A stretch of 64,000 nucleotides of DNA from Tetrapisispora phaffii CBS 4417 (Eukaryota; Ascomycota; Saccharomycetes; Saccharomycetales; Saccharomycetaceae). Shown one piece after another: positions 29,207 through 39,600 of the stretch. The stretch spans positions 62,001 to 126,000 of the forward strand of contig NC_016533.1 of the NCBI RefSeq assembly GCF_000236905.1. Direction: 5' to 3'. The notes below the pieces were generated by a model. That model did no database searches. It saw only the letters and a program-made list of their open reading frames with translations, and was not told the origin of the DNA. Every line of letters begins with the position of its first letter. Within the stretch, counting starts at the first letter, position 1. The translations under genes and the position numbers were made by a program.

Positions 29207-31618
29207 TTACCTCAATTTGTCAAATAGTTTCGAAGTTATCCGTGACCTCGTCGATTCTTTAGGAGTTTCCACCTCAAATCTAGCTAATTCGTCTGTATTC
29301 ATTTCTCTTAGACTAGTTTTAAATGCAAGACCTTCTTGATTTCGAATATATCTCTTTCCGTGCATCATTCTCACTGCCGGAGGAGGATAATGTAAAACTT
29401 CTGGTTTCTTGTACCAACCTTGTTTCTTTGGTTTGGAGTTTTCCGTAGCGGGCATTGGAGGAACACCAGTGAATCTTACCTTTTTTAACTGGTGTGTAAT
29501 TTCTCCAATTTCATCAGTAGCCTCAATATCCTCTTCTTCTTTATCAATTTTCTTATTTACAGAATCGTCCTTTAAAGTTTCGTCATGAATATTCTTATTT
29601 GGAAGCGTTCCATTAACTTTCAAGTTTTTGTTATTTGTAATAGTCCTTTCTGATGTGGGTATTTTTTTCTCTAAATTATTCAATGGCATGTCTTCTTCTT
29701 CTATTAGTGTTGCTACCGTATTGTCCACTTTTTTATTAGCTGTTTTATGCGATTGAAGTGGTTTCTTTTTTAATTCAATATGATTTGGTACTGGCTTCAA
29801 TTTTGAATGTGAAGCTTTTGGATTATCGTAACTGTTGCTGTTTTTAATCGTATTCACTCTCCTAACCAGGTGGGTTGCAGATTCTTGTACAACTTTTTGG
29901 TTTACCTTTGAACCTACCTGTAAAGAATTTGAACGTGAAGGTAATGGAGACATCCCTTTCTGTGGTTCAGCTTTAGTGAATGCTGACTGTAAAGAAGACG
30001 ACCTCTTCCTCGAAGTAGGTTTATTGGATTTATCTAAAGCGATCTTTAAGCGTGAAGCAGTTGAGTTATTTCTTTGTTCTCCGACACTTCCACGAGATAG
30101 ATTTGGCGACTCCATTCTTGAACTTGAATTGCTTCTAGAATTAGTTCTAGATATTTGAGGAGATACTATAGGAGATCGCAAATTTGGAGACATGACACTA
30201 GCTGGTGTGCCTCTAGATGAATTAGATGTCGGTATATATGTCGATGTCCTTTTGCTTATAGTTCTTCTCCCAGTCGTCGTAGTTTTGGCTAAAATTTCTT
30301 GTTTAATTTTCTGTTTCTCCCGCTCAATTTTTTGCTTTTGCTCAACACTTGCCAATTTATCTACAGCTCTTCTCTCATCTAACATCTTTGTTAGTTTCTC
30401 ATCATCTAAATTTTTTAGATTAGGAATAATAGACTCATGGTTTTGAATGTATTGACACATCTTTGAAAATTCTAATAAGATTTCGATATTATCTTTCAAT
30501 TTAAGATATGATTTTGAAACATTGATCTGAAATGACTCTATAACAACGCTCTGCTGTACTTGAAAGGTTGAACTCGATTCTGAATAGTATTCCAAACTTC
30601 TTATGAGTGCATCTATAAAGAGTTCACCTGCCAAAGTACAAATATCTTGAATTTTTAATAGCAACGTCTCAAAATCATGTACATTTTCTGATTGTAATAA
30701 TGTTAATTTATTATTGAGATATTCTCTATTTGGTATATATAGTTGCCTTGTCATACTAACAAGCATATATTGGATGTTCAGTATCCTAAAGAGAAACGCA
30801 TATATCCTATGGATTGATTGCTCCCAATATGGCAATTGATTCTGTGGATCTGCAATAGGATTTCTATTTGAGGAAAATGTAAGTAAAGCTTTGTAATATT
30901 TTTTAAGAGGAACAAATAATTTATCTTTTATGCACAAAATAAACTTAGTTAAAACTTGAGATTGAAGTTTGTGGAAAGTTTCTAATGATGTGTCATTTTC
31001 TCTATCTTTTATAAGGACAGCAAAATCAAGACAAAGACTGATCTCTTGGGGGTTTATTAAATCGTCGACCGGCCGAAGATCTAGTGTATTCACCTTTCGA
31101 AGTGTCGTGGAAACTTTCTTTCTTGCTCTTTCTGCTTTAGTTAAACTTAACTTACTGTTGTAAAATTGAATTGCATTTGCAATTATCAACTTTAATGCCT
31201 GCAATGCTTTCTGTTGTTGGTCATAATTGTACATATTTTCTTTAAAAGATTCAGCAACGTCACATATATCAGGGAATACTACTTCATAACTGATAGAAGC
31301 ACTTGATCTAACCAGCGGAATTTCTTGGGTTTTGCATTGTTTTCCTTCAGATAATAACATATATCTTTTCCTTAATCTGGGATTGATATTAAATATTGGT
31401 CCTTCAAATAATGGTAATATGTAATTTACTAGAGGAATAATCAATTGTTGTGGGTTTACTTTTAAATTTTTTTCAAGATCATTCAATACCTTCTCTGCTT
31501 TACTCAATTTGTTCAATGCAAATTGGTATTGTATAATTTTGGAGTCATATGCATCGAAAGTAATAGCCTCTTTAAATTTTTGACCAGCTGAAGCACTTGC
31601 AGCAGCCTTCGCAAACAT
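29207..31618 (-). CDS. GIP4: Glc7 (PP1) phosphatase-interacting protein Gip4
   Basis: Gip4 (YAL031C) binds the PP1 catalytic subunit Glc7 and is implicated in chromosome segregation. The product is 803 aa, against 760 aa in S. cerevisiae. The first 430 residues are helical and conserved; a Ser/Arg/Asn-rich stretch (about 440-620) follows. A PP1-docking RVxF-type motif KKVRF occurs at 712-716, followed by a conserved C-terminus with KKQGWYKKPEVLHYPPPAV. The C-terminal docking motif and flanking tryptophan-containing segment are the strongest support. ATG at 31618 is the first in frame. Confidence 0.9.
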   Translation of the reverse strand: MFAKAAASASAGQKFKEAITFDAYDSKIIQYQFALNKLSKAEKVLNDLEKNLKVNPQQLIIPLVNYILPLFEGPIFNINPRLRKRYMLLSEGKQCKTQEIPLVRSSASISYEVVFPDICDVAESFKENMYNYDQQQKALQALKLIIANAIQFYNSKLSLTKAERARKKVSTTLRKVNTLDLRPVDDLINPQEISLCLDFAVLIKDRENDTSLETFHKLQSQVLTKFILCIKDKLFVPLKKYYKALLTFSSNRNPIADPQNQLPYWEQSIHRIYAFLFRILNIQYMLVSMTRQLYIPNREYLNNKLTLLQSENVHDFETLLLKIQDICTLAGELFIDALIRSLEYYSESSSTFQVQQSVVIESFQINVSKSYLKLKDNIEILLEFSKMCQYIQNHESIIPNLKNLDDEKLTKMLDERRAVDKLASVEQKQKIEREKQKIKQEILAKTTTTGRRTISKRTSTYIPTSNSSRGTPASVMSPNLRSPIVSPQISRTNSRSNSSSRMESPNLSRGSVGEQRNNSTASRLKIALDKSNKPTSRKRSSSLQSAFTKAEPQKGMSPLPSRSNSLQVGSKVNQKVVQESATHLVRRVNTIKNSNSYDNPKASHSKLKPVPNHIELKKKPLQSHKTANKKVDNTVATLIEEEDMPLNNLEKKIPTSERTITNNKNLKVNGTLPNKNIHDETLKDDSVNKKIDKEEEDIEATDEIGEITHQLKKVRFTGVPPMPATENSKPKKQGWYKKPEVLHYPPPAVRMMHGKRYIRNQEGLAFKTSLREMNTDELARFEVETPKESTRSRITSKLFDKLR

Positions 31619-32447
31619 CTTAAAGATTTTTCAGTCTCTGAGAAAAAGAATTTGATAATAATTGATATGCTTAATCGTTTAAAATGTTATCTCACTGAAT
31701 TGATTTAAGTTTTATGCAGTCAATTGTGCGTGTGGATTTGTCTAAAGTGAAATGCGAGGATTGTTTCAAATCGAATAAAAAGAACGATATTATTGAAATG
31801 AAATAGGATTTATATGCTTCGATTCAATATCAAATATTATTTAGATCAATCGATCATCTGAATTTCACATCTGAGGTATCTTTTAAGTAAAAATACTCAT
31901 TATTTAACTTTAAATTCCATTTGATGTAACCGTTGTTTTTTATATTGTATTCCTACAACACCATCCCTTTAACGGCTGAAAAATAATTTGAAGGCGATAA
32001 AGCTTCGATATACATTTTATTAAACATATAACCTTATAATAAAGATTGAATATCTGAATGTATTGGGAGTATATAGCATTGAATGTGCACACCGATGCCA
32101 ATGAAGGAAATAAATAGTATTAAAGCTTTTCAGATATAAATTTCACTTCCTTAATTCTTATCTAAATCTCAAGTTAAACCATTGGAAATGAAATATTAAC
32201 GTAATGTTTCTATGTATTTATAATGTGTATTTACATTTATATTATGAAGTATATGCAATTTTTTGTTGTACCTATTTAGAATAAATCTATCATTGATTTT
32301 TATTGTTGATTTTATTAGGTATTCTAGACTAAGAACACAAAATGTGATTACGAACTGTTTTGCAGTTCATACATGCTGTTCCATTTGTGACAGTAGAGTT
32401 AAATATGGATTGAACTTCTATTACCAGTATCCGATTTCCTATTACAT
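31619..32447. other. GIP4-MRS2 intergenic region
   Basis: An 829-bp AT-rich spacer upstream of GIP4 and downstream of MRS2. In S. cerevisiae SNC1 adjoins GIP4, but no SNARE-like ORF is present here. A 78-aa frame at 32263 is unconvincing. Nothing else is recognised. Confidence 0.5.
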
Positions 32448-33881
32448 TTATTTGTCATTAAGTAGCCATTTCCAAACCATTTCTCTCTTTTTCTTTTGAA
32501 GTTTTGAGTGATCAATTGAACTTTCTCCTCTCCAAAAATATTTTAATCCCGTTTTCAATTTTCCTAGAAACGTAGGTACTTCTTCATTTGTAATTTCATT
32601 TGCAAGCTTCTTATGCTTTGTAGATAGATATCCAGAATGATTATTCAACATGGTAATTTTGGTCACAGATCTCAATTGACGGAAATTAGAGCGAGTGACT
32701 ACTATAGCAAGAAGAGCAGATAATGCCACGATACCTCCAAATCCAAACATACTCTCTTCAATGAAATTCTCTAAATTCATACCGTATAATGCAGGTATCA
32801 ACGTTGCAACCGTAATCCCCAACGTATATATAGTCACTTTTAACTCTAACAACATTAAAGCGTTTCTATTTGCATCCAAAATAATATTAACAATTTCTTC
32901 TGTTGTTCTAATATCCTGTAACAATGACTCTGCTTGTTGAACGTATTCGTCACACTGTGTATAATATGTTTCCAACAACATTTCTAGTTCTGCAAAATCA
33001 TCATCTTCTGTTTTTGGTGACGTTAAATACATATGTGCCAAATCATCATCATTTTCTAATAACTCGTCTAGTATTTCTCTTATTAACAACGCTTTCTGAT
33101 AATACAAGGTTAGGTATTTTGACTTAATTAACAAATCTCTTAGCTTATCTCGATTCACTTCATTTTCCAAATTAGATAAAATTCGTCTACAAACTGAGGA
33201 ATGCAACTTAAATTCTGTTTCTAAAGAACTCATGATGTTTATGAGCATACTTTCCAATGCCTTATGCTCATAATATTGTTTAGATAAATTTATGCTGCCA
33301 GTAGGAGATAATATAGAACTGGAAATGATTCTATGTGGCTCCGACAATTTTGCTTCTAAATCATACATTAATATACCTAACTTCATTGCAGAATCAGGAT
33401 TTGTTGTATCAAACACATAAACTTTGTCTTTACATATTAACGCTTTGATATAAAGCATATTTATAACAATACAATTGGATTTAACTAATATTGATGGAAT
33501 GACATCAACTGAAGAAGTATCGATTTTCCTCAAATCTCTAGGGTACAAATGATGTTCTTTTAAAAATGACCATTTAGCAAACTTTTGAGATACAGCAATA
33601 ATGTCGCCCTTTTTATTAAAAACAGTACAAGAAATGTATGCATCGTTGGGAGTAATTGGTTTTAATGCTAATAGTTGATGTTCTAGCGTTGGCAGTAAAG
33701 TATCTATTTTCTTTTCCAATGAACGAGAGTTTGGCTCATCGCTATAATACCTTTTAGTTAAAACCTTTAATTTGGTATTGATTAAGGCAGGTCCACTAGT
33801 TACGTGTAGTCTCTGGACCACTGTTGGAATTTTCATATAGAGAAGACCATGTCGAAGTATGCGTGATCCAGCAGCATTCAT
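32448..33881 (-). CDS. MRS2: Mitochondrial inner-membrane magnesium channel Mrs2
   Basis: Mrs2 is the pentameric CorA-type channel importing Mg2+ into the matrix and needed for group II intron splicing. The product is 477 aa, against 470 aa in S. cerevisiae. A basic N-terminal presequence (about 1-45) is followed by a large matrix domain, then two transmembrane segments near 345-367 and 380-402. The first ends with the signature YGMN (in LIPALYGMNLENFIEE). A basic C-terminal tail follows. ATG at 33881 (MNAAGSRILRHGL) fits a mitochondrial presequence. The paralogue LPE10 is the alternative; adjacency to VMA4 and the ALA1 neighbourhood favours MRS2. Confidence 0.93.
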   Translation of the reverse strand: MNAAGSRILRHGLLYMKIPTVVQRLHVTSGPALINTKLKVLTKRYYSDEPNSRSLEKKIDTLLPTLEHQLLALKPITPNDAYISCTVFNKKGDIIAVSQKFAKWSFLKEHHLYPRDLRKIDTSSVDVIPSILVKSNCIVINMLYIKALICKDKVYVFDTTNPDSAMKLGILMYDLEAKLSEPHRIISSSILSPTGSINLSKQYYEHKALESMLINIMSSLETEFKLHSSVCRRILSNLENEVNRDKLRDLLIKSKYLTLYYQKALLIREILDELLENDDDLAHMYLTSPKTEDDDFAELEMLLETYYTQCDEYVQQAESLLQDIRTTEEIVNIILDANRNALMLLELKVTIYTLGITVATLIPALYGMNLENFIEESMFGFGGIVALSALLAIVVTRSNFRQLRSVTKITMLNNHSGYLSTKHKKLANEITNEEVPTFLGKLKTGLKYFWRGESSIDHSKLQKKKREMVWKWLLNDK

Positions 33882-34351
33882 TATGTAACTTTTTTTGCAA
33901 AAATGTTTGCAGATCTAACAATTCCAATGATAGTGTGAGGATAACCAATAGATATACAGGTAACGAGCTTTCTTATTTTCCGTAGTTTATATGAGCTAGA
34001 ATTTTGATGATTGTCATTATTAAATAAATATACACTTTCAACCTAACAATGCAATCTATTTTTTAACCTTGAATATCTTCTTAGTTTCGCTTCTTTTCTT
34101 GTGGGTTATATGGAGGAGGGTTTACCTATATAGACGAGAACGAAAATATAATATACGTAAATATAAATAAGTTATAGAAGAACGAAATCTTAAAAGCATA
34201 AGAACTCGATTTAATATTTTATATAATCAATAGTTTGATGGAAAAAAAGATTATAACTTTATTGATTTATTTATTTAGTTTATTATTCTCTATTTATGTT
34301 TGTGTTTGTAATTATACTTGAAGAAAGAACGATGACATGCATGTTGATTAA
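33882..34351. other. MRS2-VMA4 intergenic region
   Basis: AT-rich spacer of 470 bp between two minus-strand genes. It holds the MRS2 promoter and the VMA4 3' end. Nothing else seen. Confidence 0.4.
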
Positions 34352-35044
34352 CTAATCAAAGAACTTTCTTGTTGAGGAAGGACCGTATATTTCAAATCTA
34401 ATGGCAGGCAAAGCTTCTTCATTCAATAAATTCAATCTTTCCTCTAACGTGTTGTTCACTTCGATTTTTCCCGCAGCATCGGAGACAATAGCACCACCAA
34501 TTGAATCCTTTGGCAAGAAAGACTCTGATACAGAAACTTCAACATCTCTCTTTGAAATTTCTTTGTATTCCTTCTTTATATTATCAATCAATCCCAATAC
34601 TAATTTAGAGTCAGATTCTTTCACTCTAATGACGATGTCAGTATCTAATAGTCTTAAGGCGGCTTCGACAATCAAAGATAGCAAGACTTTTTTATATTCA
34701 CCTTGATTTTTTGATAAAGCGATTAATTTCTGTTTTGTTACTTCACTGATTTCATTCAATATTTCATCTTTTGCACTTAAAATCTTTAATCTGTTTTTAT
34801 TTTTAACTGTAGATTTATTAATTTGTTGTTTTAATTTTAATTTCTTTAACTTATCCTCGAAATTTGAATCGATATTAGATATTTCTGTTCTTAAAATCGA
34901 ACTTTTTTCGATTTCATATTCCTGATCAGCCTTTAATTTTATTTCCTTAGCCTTTTCCTCAGCTTCCTTCTTAATAAAAGCTTGCATCTTATTCAACTCA
35001 TCGTTGACTTGATTTGGTGTTAAAGAAGTAATAGCAGCAGACAT
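34352..35044 (-). CDS. VMA4: V-type ATPase V1 subunit E
   Basis: Subunit E forms the peripheral stalk of the vacuolar proton pump with subunit G. The product is 230 aa from the ATG at 35044 ([20 protein letters not shown]), against 233 aa in S. cerevisiae; the eight extra upstream codons begin only with TTG. The N-terminal long helix (about 10-110) has the conserved [19 protein letters not shown]. The C-terminal domain includes [20 protein letters not shown] and the terminal block ending PSSTRKFFD. It is divergent from MIP1, as in S. cerevisiae. Confidence 0.97.
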   Translation of the reverse strand: MSAAITSLTPNQVNDELNKMQAFIKKEAEEKAKEIKLKADQEYEIEKSSILRTEISNIDSNFEDKLKKLKLKQQINKSTVKNKNRLKILSAKDEILNEISEVTKQKLIALSKNQGEYKKVLLSLIVEAALRLLDTDIVIRVKESDSKLVLGLIDNIKKEYKEISKRDVEVSVSESFLPKDSIGGAIVSDAAGKIEVNNTLEERLNLLNEEALPAIRFEIYGPSSTRKFFD

Positions 35045-35191
35045 TTTTTTGTTTTCTATTGTTTCCAACTTTACGACGACCTTTTGGTTTTGCTTGGCAC
35101 TGGTGTCTCGGAACTAAACAAGATCTTTAATTAGGAGAATGTCTTCCACGAATTAGCACTACACTTAACTATTGTACTAAAAAGATACAAC

Positions 35192-35217
35192 TATATATAT
35201 ATATATATATATATATC
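35192..35217. repeat. AT dinucleotide microsatellite
   Basis: About 13 AT units, 150 bp upstream of the VMA4 start. Confidence 0.9.
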
Positions 35218-35563
35218 TGAAATTTCAATTGTGAATAAATGAGAAAAAAAAGTGAAGAAATTACAGTTTACAATAATGAAAAAATTGGAAAATTACAGTC
35301 AGACGCCATATAGTACTCACTCACTACCAATATAATATATAATATAATATGCAATATACTATGTATATATGGGTAGTGTGCACTACTAAGACAAAACGCA
35401 TTGAGAGATGAATATAGGGATATCGCTATCTTGCACAGCAGATTGTCTTTCCTTCCATCTGGTTGCATAATAAACCACACACAGAGACACGCGCACAGAA
35501 TGTTGTTTTTCACTATAAATCCATTTTGGTTGCAACGAGTTTGTACCGTCCCTATACGCACAT

Positions 35564-35571
35564 CCGGGTAA
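35564..35571 (-). promoter_or_regulatory. Reb1-binding site
   Basis: CCGGGTAA is the reverse complement of TTACCCGG, the Reb1 consensus. Reb1 acts as a nucleosome-excluding general regulatory factor. It is 520 bp upstream of VMA4. Confidence 0.6.
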
Positions 35572-35640
35572 CATTGATGCTCTGTTTTTCGTCGTTTCCG
35601 CTCCCACACACAATCCACATGACACTATATATATATATAT

Positions 35641-35702
35641 NNNNNNNNNNNNNNNNNNNNNNNNNNNNNNNNNNNNNNNNNNNNNNNNNNNNNNNNNNNN
35701 NN
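35641..35702. other. Assembly gap (62 N) inside a TA repeat
   Basis: Both flanks are TATATATA, so the gap is probably an unresolved TA microsatellite. Its true length is unknown. Confidence 0.9.
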
Positions 35703-35779
35703 TATATATTGCATTGTGTAAAGTCACTCGAATTAAATATGACACAAAAACAAAAACAAATACAAAATCGAAAGAAGTG

Positions 35780-35806
35780 GGTGGCAAAAAAAGATTTAGC
35801 CGCCGA
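35780..35806 (+). promoter_or_regulatory. PACE (Rpn4-type) next to a perfect URS1
   Basis: GGTGGCAAA at 35780-35788 equals the proteasome-associated control element bound by Rpn4. TAGCCGCCGA at 35797-35806 equals the full URS1 consensus bound by Ume6. They are 8 bp apart. Two further URS1-type cores occur downstream at 35983-35990 (GGCGGCTA) and 36122-36128 (CCGCCGA). Confidence 0.6.
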
Positions 35807-36632
35807 TCTCGTTTTTTTCCTAGTTAGAGTTCTGCATGTAAAGGAATCAGGGGGTTCATGTTTTTGTGTCGTTTTTATTTCATTTAGATTGGGAAAGAAA
35901 AAAAAATGGGGTATATAAAGGCCTCATGATTCCTGTTTGTTTAAAAAGTTTCTTTCCTTTTAATATCCTCTTATTTGGTGCTGGCGGCTAAATTTTCTTG
36001 TTGTGTTTTTTTTATTTATTGCCTGTTTGTTTTTAGTAGTACTAGTACTGTTGTTACGCTTATGACATTTATCTTACTATAATTGTTAGTGTTTCCTTTT
36101 GGGGATTTCTTCAGAGATATACCGCCGAGACAGTGGGTATTACAAGTGAGTATTGTTTATTTGGTTTTATAATTGTTCGATTAGTGTTTCTTTTACGTTT
36201 TATTGGTATTGGTTTACGACACAGGCAAGAGTGGTAGATTAAAACAATATATACGTCCACGTGATCAAGAGTTTCTACTCTTTTATATTTATTCTTTGTT
36301 CTTTTTGTTTTTCTCTCTAGGCAAGGTAAGGCGAAAGATAAAGACTTTTGGCGTAGCACTTTACTAGTGATAACTGTCAACTAAATTTTTTACCGAATAA
36401 AAATGTAATAAAACATACTTTGAAATGTAAACAAACAGTTTAACGTTTTTTTTCTTGACTGTTTAACCATCATAAAACATATTTATAAGAAGAGAAAAAC
36501 ATATGTAAATTAAAGATTGTGTAAACTGTTATTAAAGTGAACAATAGCATACACAGAGCAAAGTAGAATTGAAAATATATTTCCTCCATTGGTTGACAAC
36601 AAAAAGGCATAAGAAATAAAACCAACTTGATT

Positions 36633-39600
36633 ATGTTGTTTAACAATGCTAAGTCTATGAATGTGCGACTGACAAAATCAATAAAAACATTAATAGAAAG
36701 TTATAACACTCTGGCACACAACACAGATATAAATCATTCAATTAAGTATAAGTATGTTAGACTTTCTCATAGCAACAAAGTTAACCTTGTAAGAAAATAT
36801 TCTACTATTATCAATAATGAACAAACGTCTAAATTAGATAACTATGAAAATTTTAATGAGAAACCAAGGATAAATCCAGTAGGCATTCAATATTTGAGCA
36901 ACTCGTTACATAATCAAGTATTCGGTTCAAATAAAATTAGTAAAAAGGAATCAAAGATGTCAGCTAAAGAAAAAGAACAATTGATTGATTTATCAAAATT
37001 ATTATTGAAGAATCACGGTTTATTAAATAAAAAAACAAAGATAGAAGAACCTATATCATTTGAATTACCTAAATTACAAGGCAATTCACTGGATGAACAT
37101 TTTCAAAAAATCGGTGGGTTTGTATCCGATCCATTTAAACAAAAATGTGAATCTAAATTTAAAAAACTTTTACCAAAACCAGATATATGGTTGTTTAAAT
37201 CAGGATGGTATAGGTATGAACTTGGTAATTCAATTCCGAAGAAAGTTGCATATCCATTGGAAGATACGTTAGTATTTGATGTAGAAACGTTATATAATAT
37301 TTCAGATTATGCAACTTTAGCAACGGCTGTATCCAATAAAGCGTGGTACTGTTGGGTGTCACCTTTTTTAACTGGTGAATCAAGAACTTACAAACATTTG
37401 ATACCATTAAACACATTAGAGCAAGAAAAACTAATTATTGGTCATAACGTTGCATATGATAGAGCAAGAGTGTTGGAAGAATATAATTTTAAACCTTCTA
37501 AATCATTTTTCTTTGATACCCAGTCATTACATGTTGCATCATCTGGTCTTTGTTCAAGACAAAGACCAGCATTCATTAAAAATAAAAAAAGGAAGCAAAA
37601 ATCAGAGGAAGAAAATATAGAAGTGCCAGAAAACGATGCACTGGTCGCCGAAGATCCATGGTTAGATGTTGCTTCGATGAACTCGCTGAGTGATGTAGCA
37701 TTGCTACATTGTAATATTAAAATGGATAAGAATCCCAGGGATTTCTTCGCATCAAAAGACAAGCAAGAAATTGTTGATAATTTTCAACATTTAGTAAATT
37801 ATTGTGCAACAGATGTAGAAGTTACTTCTAAAGTGTTTGATAAAGTTTTCCCACTGTATATGGAAAAATGTCCTCATCCGATATCATTCGGTGCGTTGGT
37901 TTCGTTAAGTAGTTGTATTTTACCAACAAAATACGATGAATGGAAGAATTATATTAATAATTCTGAGGGTATTTATCAAGAGTCAAAAAACTTAATTGAG
38001 AAGAAAATTAAGGAAATCATGGATGAAGTTGTTAATTCCAAAGATGATCCTAACTTTCAAAGCATTATCAACAATGATCCTTGGTTGAGGCAACTGGATT
38101 GGACTATTAAACCAGTTCGGATGTCCAAGAAAACTAATCAACCATCAATAAAAAAATTACCAGGATATCCAGAATGGTATAGAGCTCTGTTTCCAACCCA
38201 AGAAAGCAAAGATCCAAAAGTCACAATTAGAACAAGAATTGTACCGTTATTATTTAAATTATCTTGGGAAGGTCAACCTGTCGTTTGGACTAAGATGAGT
38301 GGATGGTGTTTCCCAGTTGAAAAACAAGATGTCGAAAATATGAAAAAGAAAAATTACCTTTTAGCTGATGACATTGCTATACAAGCATATAATGAAGAGC
38401 TGATTGAATTGGATCCAAAAGCCAAAGGAGATACGGTATTATTTAAAGTTCCACATCCAAATGGGCCAGAATTTAATTGTACTTCATTGTTAAGTAAGCC
38501 TTATATTCATTATTTTGAGAAAAATATTATGACGTCACGATCTCAACATGCTCATGAAGCATTAAAAATTAATTCGTCAGCTTCATATTGGATTTCCGCT
38601 AGAGAAAGAATAATGTCTCAGTTTGTTGTTAAAAAAGAAGATTTTTCAGATCAATTTCAAACATTACCATCAAATAAGACACAAAATAGTCTGGGTGATA
38701 ATACGTCAATAATCTTACCACCAATAATTCCAATGGGTACTGTTACAAGGAGAGCAGTTGAAAAAACTTGGTTAACGGCTTCAAATGCTAAAAAAAATAG
38801 AATAGGTTCTGAATTGAAGGCAAAGATTGTAGCCCCTGATGGATATTGTTTTGTAGGAGCCGATGTTGATAGCGAAGAATTATGGATTGCTTCCCTTGTT
38901 GGTGATTCCGTGTTCAATGTTCATGGTGGAACTGCTATAGGTTGGATGTGTTTAGAAGGCACGAAGAACGAAGGTACTGACTTACATACTAAGACTGCTG
39001 ATTTATTAGGTTGTTCTCGTAACGAAGCTAAGATCTTTAATTATGGTAGAATTTATGGTGCAGGTGTTAAATTTGCATCTCTTCTACTTAAAAATTTCAA
39101 TCCGACCTTATCAGAACAAGAAGCTAAGGAAGCTGCATCGAATCTTTACGCAAATACCAAAGGTCAATCCAAAACGTCTAAAATATTTAAAAGATTTTGG
39201 TTCGGTGGATCTGAATCTATATTGTTTAATAAACTAGAAAACATTGCTAACCAAGAAGTTCCTCGAACACCTGTTCTAGGTTGTGGGATAACAAGTTCTT
39301 TAATGAAACAAAATTTAAATATAAATAAATATTTACCGTCAAGAATTAACTGGGCTATTCAATCTTCTGGTGTTGATTATTTGCATTTACTATGCTGTTC
39401 GATGAGCTATTTAATTAAGAAATATGGTATTAATGCTCGATTATGTATTTCGATTCATGATGAAATAAGATTTTTAGTTTCAGAAGAAGATAAATATAAG
39501 GCTGCTATGGCATTACAAGTTAGTAATATTTGGACGCGAGCTATGTTTTGCGAACAAATAGGTATTGATGATTTACCTCAAAATTGCGCATTTTTTTCTG

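Larger units (their letters stand above)
35045..36632. promoter_or_regulatory. Long VMA4/MIP1 divergent intergenic region
   Basis: A 1.6-kb spacer, much longer than needed for two housekeeping promoters. It contains TA microsatellites, an assembly gap, a Reb1 site, an Rpn4-type PACE, URS1 cores, and a TATA box (TATATAAAGG at 35912-35921) pointing toward MIP1 but 700 bp from its start. No protein or structured RNA gene is recognised. Short ORFs are not convincing. Confidence 0.55.

Noticed and set aside
35386..35918. ORFs spanning the N gap
   Set aside because: They run through unknown bases and TA repeats; the flanking residues are low complexity.
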